Shown here: positions 56,252 to 64,000 of the stretch, piece by piece
Position numbering within the stretch: position 1 is the first letter of the stretch
Layout of the letters: each line of letters starts with the position of its first letter
Source: Weissella diestrammenae
Lineage (GTDB): Bacteria; Bacillota; Bacilli; Lactobacillales; Lactobacillaceae
Assembly (NCBI RefSeq): GCF_014397255.1
Contig: NZ_CP060724.1
Location: 1,488,001-1,552,000, forward strand
Direction of reading: 5' to 3'
Length of the DNA stretch: 64,000 bases
Position numbers and translations under genes: made by a program
The notes under the pieces: generated by a model
Seen by the model: only the letters and a program-made list of their open reading frames with translations
What the model was told of the DNA's origin: nothing
Database searches by the model: none

Positions 56252-56275
56252 GTGTAAAGGAAAAACACTTTACAC
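56252..56275. promoter_or_regulatory. Palindrome overlapping the rpsP promoter (operator-like)
   Basis: GTGTAAAG (56252-56259) and CTTTACAC (56268-56275) are separated by 8 bases. The right arm contains the -35 box of rpsP. The element is nearly identical to the one before rpmB (7628-7649). No T-run follows, so it is not a terminator. Confidence 0.6.
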
Positions 56276-56297
56276 CAGCAAATTTGTCTGTTAATAT
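56269..56297 (+). promoter_or_regulatory. Promoter of rpsP
   Basis: TTTACA (56269-56274) and TAATAT (56292-56297) with a 17-base spacer. The -10 is the same as at rpmB. Confidence 0.75.
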
Positions 56298-56331
56298 ATT
56301 AAGAGTAGAAAAATACTGGAGGAAATTAAAT

Positions 56332-56604
56332 ATGGCTGTTAAAATTCGCTTGAAGCGTATGGGATCAAAGAAGCGCCCATTTTATCGTGTTGTTGTTGCA
56401 GATTCACGTTCACCACGTGATGGTCGATTCATTGAAACAGTTGGTACTTACAACCCATTGGTTGAGCCAGCTGAAGTTAAATTAAATGAAGAATCAATTG
56501 TTGCTTGGTTAAACAATGGTGCGCAACCATCTGATACAGTTAAGAACTTGTTATCAAATGCTGGTATCATGAAGAAGTTCCACGAAGCAAAGTTCTCAAA
56601 GTAA
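56332..56604 (+). CDS. rpsP: 30S ribosomal protein S16
   Basis: A 90-residue small-subunit protein with the diagnostic start [20 protein letters not shown] and [13 protein letters not shown] in the middle. The ATG at 56332 has a perfect GGAGG at 56318-56322; the frame extension back to 56284 covers the promoter and is rejected. In many bacteria rpsP leads an operon with rimM and trmD; here a terminator and two unrelated genes intervene. Confidence 0.97.
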   Translation: MAVKIRLKRMGSKKRPFYRVVVADSRSPRDGRFIETVGTYNPLVEPAEVKLNEESIVAWLNNGAQPSDTVKNLLSNAGIMKKFHEAKFSK

Positions 56605-56638
56605 TAAAAAAGCATCCATGACTGGGTGCTTTTTTATT
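56604..56638 (+). terminator. Terminator after rpsP
   Basis: GCATCC (56612-56617) pairs with GGGTGC (56624-56629), with one G-U pair. It is extended by A6 on the left and T6 on the right, so it could work in both directions. Confidence 0.9.
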
Positions 56639-56666
56639 ACGTAAGTCGAAATAAATTGAGGGTAAC

Positions 56667-56996
56667 ATGTCAAAAAAGTATCCGACAGCACAACTAATTG
56701 GCGTTGTCATGCAACAAAATAGTAATGGTCAGTTTGTTCCTGAGAAATCCACACTATCATTAGCTGATTTTCATAGTTGGCGAGTTGGAAAACATACTAA
56801 AGGTAAACTAGGAAAACCAGGGCAATTGTTTTTAACCGAGAATCAATTAACAGTCATGTTGGTTATAGTTAAAGACTTGGGCTTTAATGATCGTCATCAG
56901 TTTGCAACCATGGGACGTTTCTTACAAAATAGTGTTGATGAAAAAGTGTACGATTCAATATTGTCAGCGTATAATGATTTAATATCAAATTCATAA
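56667..56996 (+). CDS. Small protein of unknown function
   Basis: A 109-residue soluble protein I do not recognise. A basic segment rich in Gly and Lys (WRVGKHTKGKLGKPGQLF) is followed by a mixed C-terminal half (LTVMLVIVKDLGFNDRHQF). No signal peptide or membrane helix is present. GAGGG lies at a good distance before the ATG, and codon use resembles the neighbours, so the gene is probably real. It sits alone between the rpsP terminator and the YhgE gene. Confidence 0.65.
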   Translation: MSKKYPTAQLIGVVMQQNSNGQFVPEKSTLSLADFHSWRVGKHTKGKLGKPGQLFLTENQLTVMLVIVKDLGFNDRHQFATMGRFLQNSVDEKVYDSILSAYNDLISNS

Positions 56997-57088
56997 TTAG
57001 TGACATCAGATTGGCGATTAAATAAAATATTGAATGAGTATGTTGAACTTAAATGGTTAATTCACGAAATAATCCGAAAAAAGTCAAG

Positions 57089-57124
57089 CATGACTTGAAA
57101 ATCGTCATGAAAATTTGTTATATT
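57089..57124 (+). promoter_or_regulatory. Promoter with operator-like palindrome before the YhgE/Pip gene
   Basis: TTGAAA (57095-57100) and TATATT (57119-57124) with an 18-base spacer. An inverted repeat CATGAC (57089-57094) / GTCATG (57104-57109) with 9 bases between covers the -35 box, as expected for a repressor site. The rest of 56997-57328 holds no other gene. Confidence 0.55.
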
Positions 57125-57328
57125 ATGTACTTACACAGTAAATCTTACGATGCTATATTAAGAATACATTTATTATCATTATTTATAATCAAATAACGTT
57201 TACATAATAATGGTCCAGTAGTTTGCATGATGAAGACAGAGAGTGGGGAAAACGTCATTCTATCATCAAGCATTCAAAATGATTTTAACGATGGCTTGGA
57301 CGATTTAAACAAAAAAGCGAGGGAATCA

Positions 57329-59461
57329 ATGTTAAAAGGAGAATGGAAATATTTTAAGGCGCACCCATTTTTAATGGTTGTTGCGGTAGTCTTATTGTTT
57401 GTACCATCAATTTATGCAGTGACGTTTTTAACGTCCTTATGGGATCCGTACGGTAAGCTAAACGATTTACCAGTAGCAATTGTCAATCAAGACCATGAAA
57501 TTAATTATCAAGGACAAGATTTAACGGTTGGTGCGGATTTGGCAGCACAGTTGAAAAAGTCAAAGGCAATGGATTTTAAATTCCCAACGGCTAAAAAGGC
57601 CGCAAGTGGGCTAAAAAGCGGCAAATACTATATGGTTGTCACAATACCAAAAGATTTTTCTGAAAATGTGACAACTATTACAGATAGGTCACCTAAGAAG
57701 TTGGATTTGGTCTATGAAACGTCATCTGGACACAGTTTTATCGCTGGTAAATTGACTTCTAGCGGCGCAGAAAAGATTAAAAACACTGTTGCTAGTGAAG
57801 TGCTTAAGAGCTATACAAAAACAATCATCAAACAAGTAAAAAAGATGACACCGGCACTGAGTCAAGCGGCATCAGCAAATCAACAGTTAGCTGATGGCAC
57901 GACAAAAATTAAGGCTGGGACTGATCAGTTGACTAATGGGCTGGCAACACTGGGAAATGGGACTAGTCAGTTACAAAGCGGTTCTTCAACACTATCATCT
58001 GGACTAGCAACATATACCAATGGCGTTAGTCAAGCTAATAGTGGGTCACAGCAATTGGCTGATGGATTAAACCAATTAAATCAAGCCATGAAATCGTCTG
58101 ATGTTGAAACGCAGTTAAGTAAAATTCAATCAAGTCTTAAGACGATAACGGATGGTATTGATAAAGTCAAACAAGATTTACCAGCGGGCACTGATCTCAA
58201 TCAAGAAATCGAAAAAATTGAACAAGTGTTAAAAGATATTGACACACTAAGTGCTGAATTAATTAAGATTCAAACGCAAATTGAAAATAGTCGCGATACT
58301 ATTAAGCAACAGATTGCAACCGAGGGTAAAAAAGCGGGTTTGTCTGATGATCAGATTAAGAAGTTACAAGACACAGTTGACCAAGCATATGATGATCCTG
58401 AGCTACAAAAAGCAATGGCTGACGTTAAACAAAAATTAACATTAGTTGAGGATAGTATCTCATTGATGCTGAATGTCTTACCAATCATTCAAAATACGGA
58501 TTTGAATCAAGTCAACAGTGAAATGAATCAATTAGCGCAGATTCCAGGTGCAATTAATCAATTGGCAGTTGGGGCTAACCAACTTAACAGTGGTCTAAGC
58601 ACATTGAATGCAAATAGCTCAGCTTTGAATGGTGGAGCACAACAGCTACAAGCTGGCTTAATGACCGCCAATGACGGTGTTAATCAATTGAGTACTGGTG
58701 CTAAACAAATCGGACCAGCATTGGATCAAGTTCACGATGGAAATCAGACATTAGCTGATAAATTAAAAGCCAGTATTAAGCAATTAAAGCTCTTACCAAC
58801 AGGTAAGAAGAATATCGACCAATTCACATCGGCTGTTGATGGTAAACATGTTGAACGGGATCATGTACCAAACAATGGTACTGGAATGGCACCTTATATG
58901 TTCTCAGTTGGTTTGTTCGTTGGTATGTTAGCCTTTAATCTCATGATGGATCTTGTCACACCAAGAGCTAAGATTAAAAATGTTTGGCACTGGATTAATA
59001 CTAAAGTTGGTTTGATGCTGGTATTTTCTGTTTTGGCGGGTTCAATTCTTTACGGATTATCATTACTGATTTTGAAGTTAGACCCAATTTATGTTGGACA
59101 AACATGGGGTGTTATTGTTCTAACATCAGTCATGAGTGGGGCAATCGTCAGCATGTTATATGTTTGGTTTGGAAAGGTTGGTGCGTTCTTAGCAATGGTC
59201 GCCTTGGTGCTCCAACTGAGTGGATCGGCCGGAACTTATCCAATTCAATTATCAAATCATTTCTTTGAAGCGATTCATCCATATTTGCCAATGACCTATT
59301 CAATCAATGCAATGCGTGAAACAATGATGATCGGTGATTCAGCATTACCTGATATAATAGTAATGATCTGTGTCACGCTTGTTGCCTTAGCATTGATGGT
59401 CTTATTCTATCTATCACATGTTAAGCAGATGCGACGTTTGAGCGATGTAACGGGTGAGTAA
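57329..59461 (+). CDS. YhgE/Pip family membrane protein
   Basis: A large protein with one N-terminal helix (HPFLMVVAVVLLFVPSIYAV) followed by the signature WDPYGKLNDLPVAIVNQD. A long extracellular coiled region (about 200-500) with many repeats of the type NQLxxGLxxLNxG follows, then five C-terminal helices (ABC-2-like). Relatives act in phage infection (Pip) or are linked to type VII-like export. I prefer the ATG at 57329 (MLKGEWKYFKAHP) because homologues start there and GAGGGA precedes it. The frame is open back to ATG 57227, which lacks a ribosome site. Confidence 0.85.
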   Translation: MLKGEWKYFKAHPFLMVVAVVLLFVPSIYAVTFLTSLWDPYGKLNDLPVAIVNQDHEINYQGQDLTVGADLAAQLKKSKAMDFKFPTAKKAASGLKSGKYYMVVTIPKDFSENVTTITDRSPKKLDLVYETSSGHSFIAGKLTSSGAEKIKNTVASEVLKSYTKTIIKQVKKMTPALSQAASANQQLADGTTKIKAGTDQLTNGLATLGNGTSQLQSGSSTLSSGLATYTNGVSQANSGSQQLADGLNQLNQAMKSSDVETQLSKIQSSLKTITDGIDKVKQDLPAGTDLNQEIEKIEQVLKDIDTLSAELIKIQTQIENSRDTIKQQIATEGKKAGLSDDQIKKLQDTVDQAYDDPELQKAMADVKQKLTLVEDSISLMLNVLPIIQNTDLNQVNSEMNQLAQIPGAINQLAVGANQLNSGLSTLNANSSALNGGAQQLQAGLMTANDGVNQLSTGAKQIGPALDQVHDGNQTLADKLKASIKQLKLLPTGKKNIDQFTSAVDGKHVERDHVPNNGTGMAPYMFSVGLFVGMLAFNLMMDLVTPRAKIKNVWHWINTKVGLMLVFSVLAGSILYGLSLLILKLDPIYVGQTWGVIVLTSVMSGAIVSMLYVWFGKVGAFLAMVALVLQLSGSAGTYPIQLSNHFFEAIHPYLPMTYSINAMRETMMIGDSALPDIIVMICVTLVALALMVLFYLSHVKQMRRLSDVTGE

Positions 59462-59484
59462 TTTAATCGAGGAGAAGGTTATCT

Positions 59485-60003
59485 ATGGCCCGATATAAAG
59501 TAGGCGATATTGTAAATACACATGGAATAAAAGGGGAAGTTCGCGTGATTGCCACGACGGACTTTCCAGAGTCACGTTTTGTTAAAGGACAGGTATTGTT
59601 TATTGATACAACACCAGCTGTGAAAGTCGAAATAGCAACCGTTCGTAAGCATAAACAATTTATTCTATTGAGTTTTGTTGATTATCAAAATATTAATTTG
59701 ATTGAAAAATTTAAGGGGACAAGCCTCTCAATTGATGGCGAAGACCTACAGGAACTTGCTGATGATGAATATTTTTACCATGAAATTGTCGGGCTTTCAG
59801 TCAAAGATAATGATAGTGGTCAGACGTTAGGAAAAGTAAAAGAGATTTTGCAACTACCGGCCAATGATGTTTGGGTGATTCAACGTGAAGATGATAAAGA
59901 CTTATTACTACCCTTTATTGAACAAGTAGTGACTGAAATTGATTTAAATCAGGGTGTTGCCTATGTTAATGTATTGGAAGAGTGGCAAGTAGATGAGAAT
60001 TGA
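59485..60003 (+). CDS. rimM: Ribosome maturation factor RimM
   Basis: Assists 30S head assembly near S19. The 172 residues comprise an N-terminal barrel beginning [19 protein letters not shown] and a C-terminal PRC barrel (about 95-170, [23 protein letters not shown]). GAGGAGAAGG precedes the ATG. It overlaps trmD by 11 bases, the usual coupled pair. Confidence 0.95.
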   Translation: MARYKVGDIVNTHGIKGEVRVIATTDFPESRFVKGQVLFIDTTPAVKVEIATVRKHKQFILLSFVDYQNINLIEKFKGTSLSIDGEDLQELADDEYFYHEIVGLSVKDNDSGQTLGKVKEILQLPANDVWVIQREDDKDLLLPFIEQVVTEIDLNQGVAYVNVLEEWQVDEN

Positions 60004-60733
60004 TGTATTAAGTATCTTTCCAAAAATGTTTGCTCCAATGCGCGAGTCAATTATGGGGAAAGTTATTGAACGTGGCCTGGTTGACTTTAATGTGATTGAT
60101 TTTCGTGATTTTACAACGAACAAACATCACAACGTTGATGATGTTATCTATGGTGGTGGACAGGGAATGCTGTTAATGCCACAACCAATCTTTGATGCGA
60201 TGGCACATGTTGAAGCCACCGCTGGCGATCGTGGGCGGGTGATTCTTTTGGATCCAGCTGGTCGAAAATTTGACCAACATGTGGCAGAAGAATTGGCCCA
60301 AGAATCGCATTTAACATTCATTGCTGGTCATTATGAAGGCTATGATGAACGTATTCGATCATTGGTGACAGATGAAATTTCGTTGGGAGATTTTGTCTTA
60401 ACTGGTGGTGAATTAGGGGCAATGGTGGTGATTGATGCCACTGTTCGGCTACTGGACGAAGCATTAGGAGATAAGATGTCTGCTGTTGACGATTCATTTT
60501 CAACCGGACTACTGGAATATCCGCAATATACGCGTCCAGCTGAATTTCGGGGCATGAAAGTGCCAGACGTTTTATTGAGCGGGCATCATGCTCATATAAA
60601 ATCATGGCGGTTAAAGGAATCATTACGTCGCACATATGAACGCCGACCTGATTTATTGGAGAATTATCAATTATCAGCTGAAGAACAGAAACTTTTGAAT
60701 GAAATTAAGGCAGAAAGTCAACTAAATGAATAG
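59993..60733 (+). CDS. trmD: tRNA (guanine-37-N1)-methyltransferase TrmD
   Basis: Methylates G37 next to the anticodon, which prevents frameshifting. The 246-residue SPOUT-knot enzyme shows [40 protein letters not shown] and [14 protein letters not shown]. The usual next gene, rplS (L19), is not found downstream in this window; a terminator follows instead. Confidence 0.97.
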   Translation: MRIDVLSIFPKMFAPMRESIMGKVIERGLVDFNVIDFRDFTTNKHHNVDDVIYGGGQGMLLMPQPIFDAMAHVEATAGDRGRVILLDPAGRKFDQHVAEELAQESHLTFIAGHYEGYDERIRSLVTDEISLGDFVLTGGELGAMVVIDATVRLLDEALGDKMSAVDDSFSTGLLEYPQYTRPAEFRGMKVPDVLLSGHHAHIKSWRLKESLRRTYERRPDLLENYQLSAEEQKLLNEIKAESQLNE

Positions 60734-60737
60734 TAAG

Positions 60738-60767
60738 AAAAAGGGTGATTTCAAATCGCCCTTTTTT
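60738..60767 (+). terminator. Terminator after trmD
   Basis: AAAAGGGTGAT (60739-60749) pairs with ATCGCCCTTTT (60755-60765), with one G-U pair and a 5-base loop, plus extra Ts. Confidence 0.93.
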
Positions 60768-61486
60768 CAATAGTGCTGAGTATTCAATTGTGTGTGTATT
60801 TTGAAATAACATTCGTTATTTGATACTAATTGCTAATTTTTTTTGGAATCAACCTCAAAACATTCAGTGATACAACGGCAATTGAGAATAAGTTATTATA
60901 TTTCCTTTTTATAATACTAATTATTTTGATATTAAATCAAGTCAAAATTCAACTCACATGTTATTAAGAATCCTAGAAATTATTTTGTACTAATTGAGAT
61001 CGAAAGCGTAAATAAATCGGATTTTGAGATTAAAAAAGGCGTAATGATTTTCAACTTTGTTAATGTCATTGATTATTTTTTAAAGTGACCAGAAAAAGGA
61101 ATTTGAATTATAAATTCTGTTTATAATCATCAGGTAGATATGAATATGCGGTATAAGTCGATGAGCACGAATTATCATTCAACTACGTATCAATTTCGCG
61201 TTATTAATAAGGTTACAACTATTCTTATAGCTGTTTTGAGCTATAATGGTAAATATAATGTTTACGTTAATGGTCAAGTCAGTAAAGCCAATAATCAATT
61301 GTCAGTTTAAAGTTTTGATATTCAAGACAGATGCCGTTGTTGTGTTAATAGATGAAAATCGAATGATTATTGTGGTAGATGACCTTAAAGTTGTAAAAAT
61401 TGGAAATATCATTTTGATTACCACGATTTTTTAATCTATTGATGTTACTAGTATTAGTGTTTTCATAAATAAGGTAGGCAGAGGCA
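60768..61486. other. AT-rich region of about 720 bases without a supported gene
   Basis: Base composition is more AT-rich than the flanks and stops are frequent in all frames. A 56-codon frame at 61140-61310 ends in a protein-like stretch (YNGKYNVYVNGQVSKAN), and an overlapping 62-codon frame lies at 61246-61434. Neither has a convincing ribosome site. The region may be gene decay or long regulatory DNA; no family is recognised. Confidence 0.45.
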
Positions 61487-62416
61487 GTGAAATTATCAAT
61501 TATTATTCCAGTATTAAATGAGCAAGAATCAATCCCATTATTTTACTCAGCTGTGACTCAAATTCAAAGCGAACAACTATCCGATATTGAATTTGAATAT
61601 TGGTTCATTGATGATGGGTCTACAGATGACACAATTTTGGCAATTAAGTCATTACAGTCAACAGATAGTGACGTACATTATGTTTCATTTTCAAGAAATT
61701 TTGGTAAGGAAGCAGCACTATTCTGTGGACTTCAATACGCGACTGGAGACTATGTGGCAGTTATGGATGTTGATTTACAAGATCCACCTGCGTTGTTACC
61801 AGACATGTTGGCGGGTGTTATATCTGGAGAATGGGATGTTGTCGGGACTCGGCGAAAAACTAGAAATGGTGAGCCGAAGATTCGAGCTTGGTTTAGTGAA
61901 TTGTTTTATAAAATAGTTAATCATACATCAGATAATCATATAGTCGAGGGCGCAAGAGATTATCGTGTCATGACGCGCCAAGTTGTTAACGCTATTTTGT
62001 CAATGAATGAATACAATCGTTTTTCTAAGGGAATATTTACATGGGTTGGCTTCAAACAAAAGTACATTGCTTATGAAAATAAGGCACGTGTTGCTGGAAA
62101 GACTTCGTGGCAATTTTTGAATCTCTTTAAATACTCCATTGATGGTATCGTTGCATTTTCTCAAACCCCTTTGGTCATTGTTTCGATTTTGGGACTAGTT
62201 ACTTTTTTGTTATCAGTGATTGGTGCTATATTCGTCTTTATCAGGGCAATAGTGGTGCCTAATACATCAGCATTTGGTTGGCCATCCATGGTGGTTATCA
62301 TGCTTGGTCTTGGTGGCGTTCAATTATTAAGTTTGGGGATTGTGGGACAGTACATTTCAAAAATCTATCTAGAGGTGAAAAAACGACCGTTGTATCTTAT
62401 AAAAGACAGCGAATGA
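61487..62416 (+). CDS. GtrB-type family 2 glycosyltransferase, second copy
   Basis: A 309-residue paralogue of the enzyme at 14604. The GT2 domain shows LSIIIPVLNEQESIPLFY, the metal site MDVDLQDPPALLPDM and FSRNFGKEAALFCGLQYA. Two C-terminal helices follow (TPLVIVSILGLVTFLLSVIGAIFVFI and VVIMLGLGGVQLLSLGIVGQYI). It probably makes an undecaprenyl-phosphate sugar. It starts with GTG at 61487 behind an AGAGGCA site. It is a single-gene unit with no GtrA or GT-C partner adjacent, so its partner must be encoded elsewhere or shared with the 11-15 kb locus. Confidence 0.88.
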   Translation: MKLSIIIPVLNEQESIPLFYSAVTQIQSEQLSDIEFEYWFIDDGSTDDTILAIKSLQSTDSDVHYVSFSRNFGKEAALFCGLQYATGDYVAVMDVDLQDPPALLPDMLAGVISGEWDVVGTRRKTRNGEPKIRAWFSELFYKIVNHTSDNHIVEGARDYRVMTRQVVNAILSMNEYNRFSKGIFTWVGFKQKYIAYENKARVAGKTSWQFLNLFKYSIDGIVAFSQTPLVIVSILGLVTFLLSVIGAIFVFIRAIVVPNTSAFGWPSMVVIMLGLGGVQLLSLGIVGQYISKIYLEVKKRPLYLIKDSE

Positions 62417-62468
62417 TATATTTACCAGTAATTAAAATTAAGAAATGTACTGAATAATTATCTAAAGA

Positions 62469-62502
62469 CTTGAGCTAGACTAATTCTGGTTCAAGCTTTT
62501 TT
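62469..62502 (+). terminator. Terminator after the 61487 glycosyltransferase
   Basis: CTTGAGCTAGA (62469-62479) pairs with TCTGGTTCAAG (62485-62495), with two G-U pairs, followed by C and T6. Confidence 0.85.
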
Positions 62503-62520
62503 ACAGATTGTGAAGTTTGA

Positions 62521-62561
62521 AACACGTTATATATACGTATAAATACGATTCGTGTTATAAT
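62521..62561 (+). promoter_or_regulatory. Extended -10 promoter of the acetyltransferase gene with flanking repeat
   Basis: TGTTATAAT (TATAAT at 62556-62561) is a consensus extended -10. AACACG (62521-62526) and CGTGTT (62551-62556) form an inverted repeat around alternating TA/CG sequence that would cover the -35 area. Confidence 0.5.
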
Positions 62562-62602
62562 CATGCCATAATTATATGTATAAATCTCAAAAGGGAGAAT
62601 GA

Positions 62603-63217
62603 ATGATGGCTCGGGTATTAGATGAAAAAGAATGCACACGATTACAGAAAAAAGACATTCAGGCAAAACTATTGGATGGTGATTGGTATCAGTATGCAAA
62701 AGAACCGACATTACAAGCAACCGTTAAGGCTAGTGCGCAAGCAATTCAAAAGATAAATGTGTTAGCTAATCAAGATTTTGATTTAGCAACGACTGCATTG
62801 CAGACGTTAGTGCCTGATTTATCTGAATCAGCCGAGGTATATTTTCCAGTTCGAACGATTGAGTATCCGAAACGTTTGAAAATTGGGGCACACACGTTTA
62901 TTAATGCTGGGTTACAAATATTGAGTGCAGGCCAAGTAACGATTGGCGCACATTGCTTCATTGGGCCTAATTGTGCGTTGTATACACCGAATCATCATCC
63001 GTTTGATAAGTTACTTCGGCGTGACGGTTGGCAGTATGACGCACCGATCACAATTGGTGATGATTGTTGGTTTGGGGGAGCAGTTATTATTTTGCCGGGC
63101 GTGACATTGGGAAATAATGTGGTTGTTGGCGCTGGAAGTGTCGTCACGAAAAGTTTTGGTGATAATGTCATGATTGCAGGAAATCCAGCTCGTCAGATCA
63201 AAACCTTACCAGCGTAA
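62603..63217 (+). CDS. Maltose/galactoside O-acetyltransferase family protein (left-handed beta-helix)
   Basis: A 204-residue acetyl-CoA-dependent sugar O-acetyltransferase of the Maa/LacA type. The N-terminal helical region is followed by hexapeptide turns (IGAHTFINAGLQIL, VTIGAHCFIGPNCALY). The catalytic His is in YTPNHHPFD, and ITIGDDCWFGGAVIILPGV and VAGNPAR-like IAGNPARQI close the protein. AAGGGAG is well placed for the ATG at 62603; a second ATG follows at once. The natural acceptor is unknown. Confidence 0.88.
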   Translation: MMARVLDEKECTRLQKKDIQAKLLDGDWYQYAKEPTLQATVKASAQAIQKINVLANQDFDLATTALQTLVPDLSESAEVYFPVRTIEYPKRLKIGAHTFINAGLQILSAGQVTIGAHCFIGPNCALYTPNHHPFDKLLRRDGWQYDAPITIGDDCWFGGAVIILPGVTLGNNVVVGAGSVVTKSFGDNVMIAGNPARQIKTLPA

Positions 63218-63327
63218 TTTTGAATCAGAAAGACTTATTTTAGGTTAGGTAAAGTTTGCTTTGTTAAAGTATATTACATTGTTGAAATGTAACCTGACAA
63301 ATAAGGATTTGAGGCGGAGAGAGTGAT

Positions 63328-64000
63328 ATGCAGGCATCACGGTTAAGCAAACATCGGAAAAGACACATTAATCGTTGGATTATTCGTGTCACTGTGACAA
63401 TTGTGCTCATAGTTGGTGGTGCTTTTTGGCTGAAGACGCATGAGGTAGACGCGCAACCCAATTTACAATATTTCACATTAGATGGGAATAAGGTGAAAAT
63501 TCAAGTAATTCAAGGATCACGTTATTTGATTAATGTTAAAACCAAGCAAAAAATATATGGGTTGCAAACCTTAAATAAGAAACAATATTATTTTGATCCA
63601 AAAACTGGCAAGATGCAATTTGGGTTACAGTCGATTGATGGTTATTATTATTATTTCAAAAAAAACGGGGTTGAAGATGAACAATTGGCCTATCAGAAGG
63701 TAAGTGCACAACTTGTCTCACAAAATAGCACGATTGAATCTGTGATAAAAAAAGGTAGCCAACTAATCGGCAAGAGTGAGTACCATTATGGTGGCGGGCG
63801 CACTTCTGATTCCATTGCAAAAAATGAATTTGATTGTTCATCCTTTGTCGCATGGTTTTATCGAAAAGCGGGACAGCCTTTGGTTTATCAGTATGCTGCC
63901 TCAACATCGTTATTGGCACAAACTGGTGAGGGCGTGACATGGAACGAGAAACAACGCGGTGATTTATTAGTTACACCCGATGAATATGATGTTGATCGAC
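63328..64000 (+). CDS. NlpC/P60 cell-wall endopeptidase, 3' end outside the window
   Basis: The open frame runs to the window edge (224 codons seen). A basic start and one hydrophobic helix (WIIRVTVTIVLIVGGAFWL) form a signal anchor. A short repeat region of the glucan/wall-binding type (YYFDPKTGKMQFGLQSIDGY) follows. The NlpC/P60 domain begins at about residue 145 with YHYGGGRTSDSI and the catalytic Cys in FDCSSFVAWFYRKAG. The catalytic His should lie beyond the end. GGAG lies before the ATG at 63328. It probably cuts muropeptide stems. Confidence 0.85.
   Translation, partial: MQASRLSKHRKRHINRWIIRVTVTIVLIVGGAFWLKTHEVDAQPNLQYFTLDGNKVKIQVIQGSRYLINVKTKQKIYGLQTLNKKQYYFDPKTGKMQFGLQSIDGYYYYFKKNGVEDEQLAYQKVSAQLVSQNSTIESVIKKGSQLIGKSEYHYGGGRTSDSIAKNEFDCSSFVAWFYRKAGQPLVYQYAASTSLLAQTGEGVTWNEKQRGDLLVTPDEYDVDR

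Noticed and set aside
57195-57204. Possible cre site (AACGTTTACA) before the YhgE gene
   Set aside because: Only the right half matches the consensus; the left half has several mismatches.
61246-61434. 62-codon frame in the region after trmD
   Set aside because: No ribosome site, composition is almost all Ile/Val/Lys as expected from AT-rich DNA, and it overlaps another equally weak frame.

Overview
The window is about 40% GC and every supported gene is on the + strand. It looks like the chromosome of a heterofermentative lactic acid bacterium of the Leuconostocaceae, most like Weissella. The basis is the gene order, the L-lysine-type MurE (DDP motif instead of DNPR), the zinc-less long L28 and the OpuC, LacY-type and cell-wall gene content. 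The genus is inference.

Layout. (1) 1-10186 is a conserved housekeeping run: priA end, fmt, rsmB, the stp/prkC phosphatase-kinase pair, rsgA, rpe, thiN, rpmB, an Asp23 protein and fakA. (2) 10241-20469 is a surface-sugar locus: rfbA, a GtrA-type flippase, a GT2, a polytopic GT-C-like protein, a GtrB-type GT2, rfbB, an SDR, an rfbC homologue, an NDP-hexose 2,3-dehydratase and an aldo-keto reductase. (3) 20699-25613 holds a Ser-rich anchored protein and two cell-wall hydrolases (amidase, glucosaminidase) that share three near-identical blocks of GW-like repeats. (4) 25739-41399 holds phosphoglucomutase, lemA, htpX, a TagF-like transferase, folC, murE, argS, an opuC osmolyte transporter and a purine permease with a structured leader. 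(5) 41913-60733 resumes the conserved order: recG, plsX, acpP, rnc, smc, ftsY, ylxM, ffh, rpsP, rimM, trmD. It is interrupted by a cre-controlled GH43/LacY-type sugar pair and a YhgE/Pip protein. (6) 61487-64000 holds another GT2, a hexapeptide acetyltransferase and a truncated NlpC/P60 wall hydrolase.

Most notable system. The 10-20 kb locus carries homologues of every step expected for a dTDP-2,6-dideoxyhexose: RfbA, RfbB, EryBVI/TylX3/EvaA-type 2,3-dehydratase, AKR reductase, RfbC-type epimerase and SDR 4-ketoreductase. No rfbD is present in the window. The genes sit beside GtrA, GtrB and GT-C-like proteins of the three-component glycosylation type. My inference is that a 2,6-dideoxysugar of the kind known from actinomycete macrolides decorates a cell-wall polymer here. 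The two GW-repeat autolysins lie directly downstream.

Other points: three genes (folC, the purine permease, acpP) carry a one-base homopolymer frameshift near their 5' end, which suggests sequencing error or slippage; rpmB and rpsP share an almost identical palindrome in their promoters; and ftsY carries an 84-bp hexanucleotide repeat. No tRNA, rRNA, CRISPR array or intact insertion sequence was seen.
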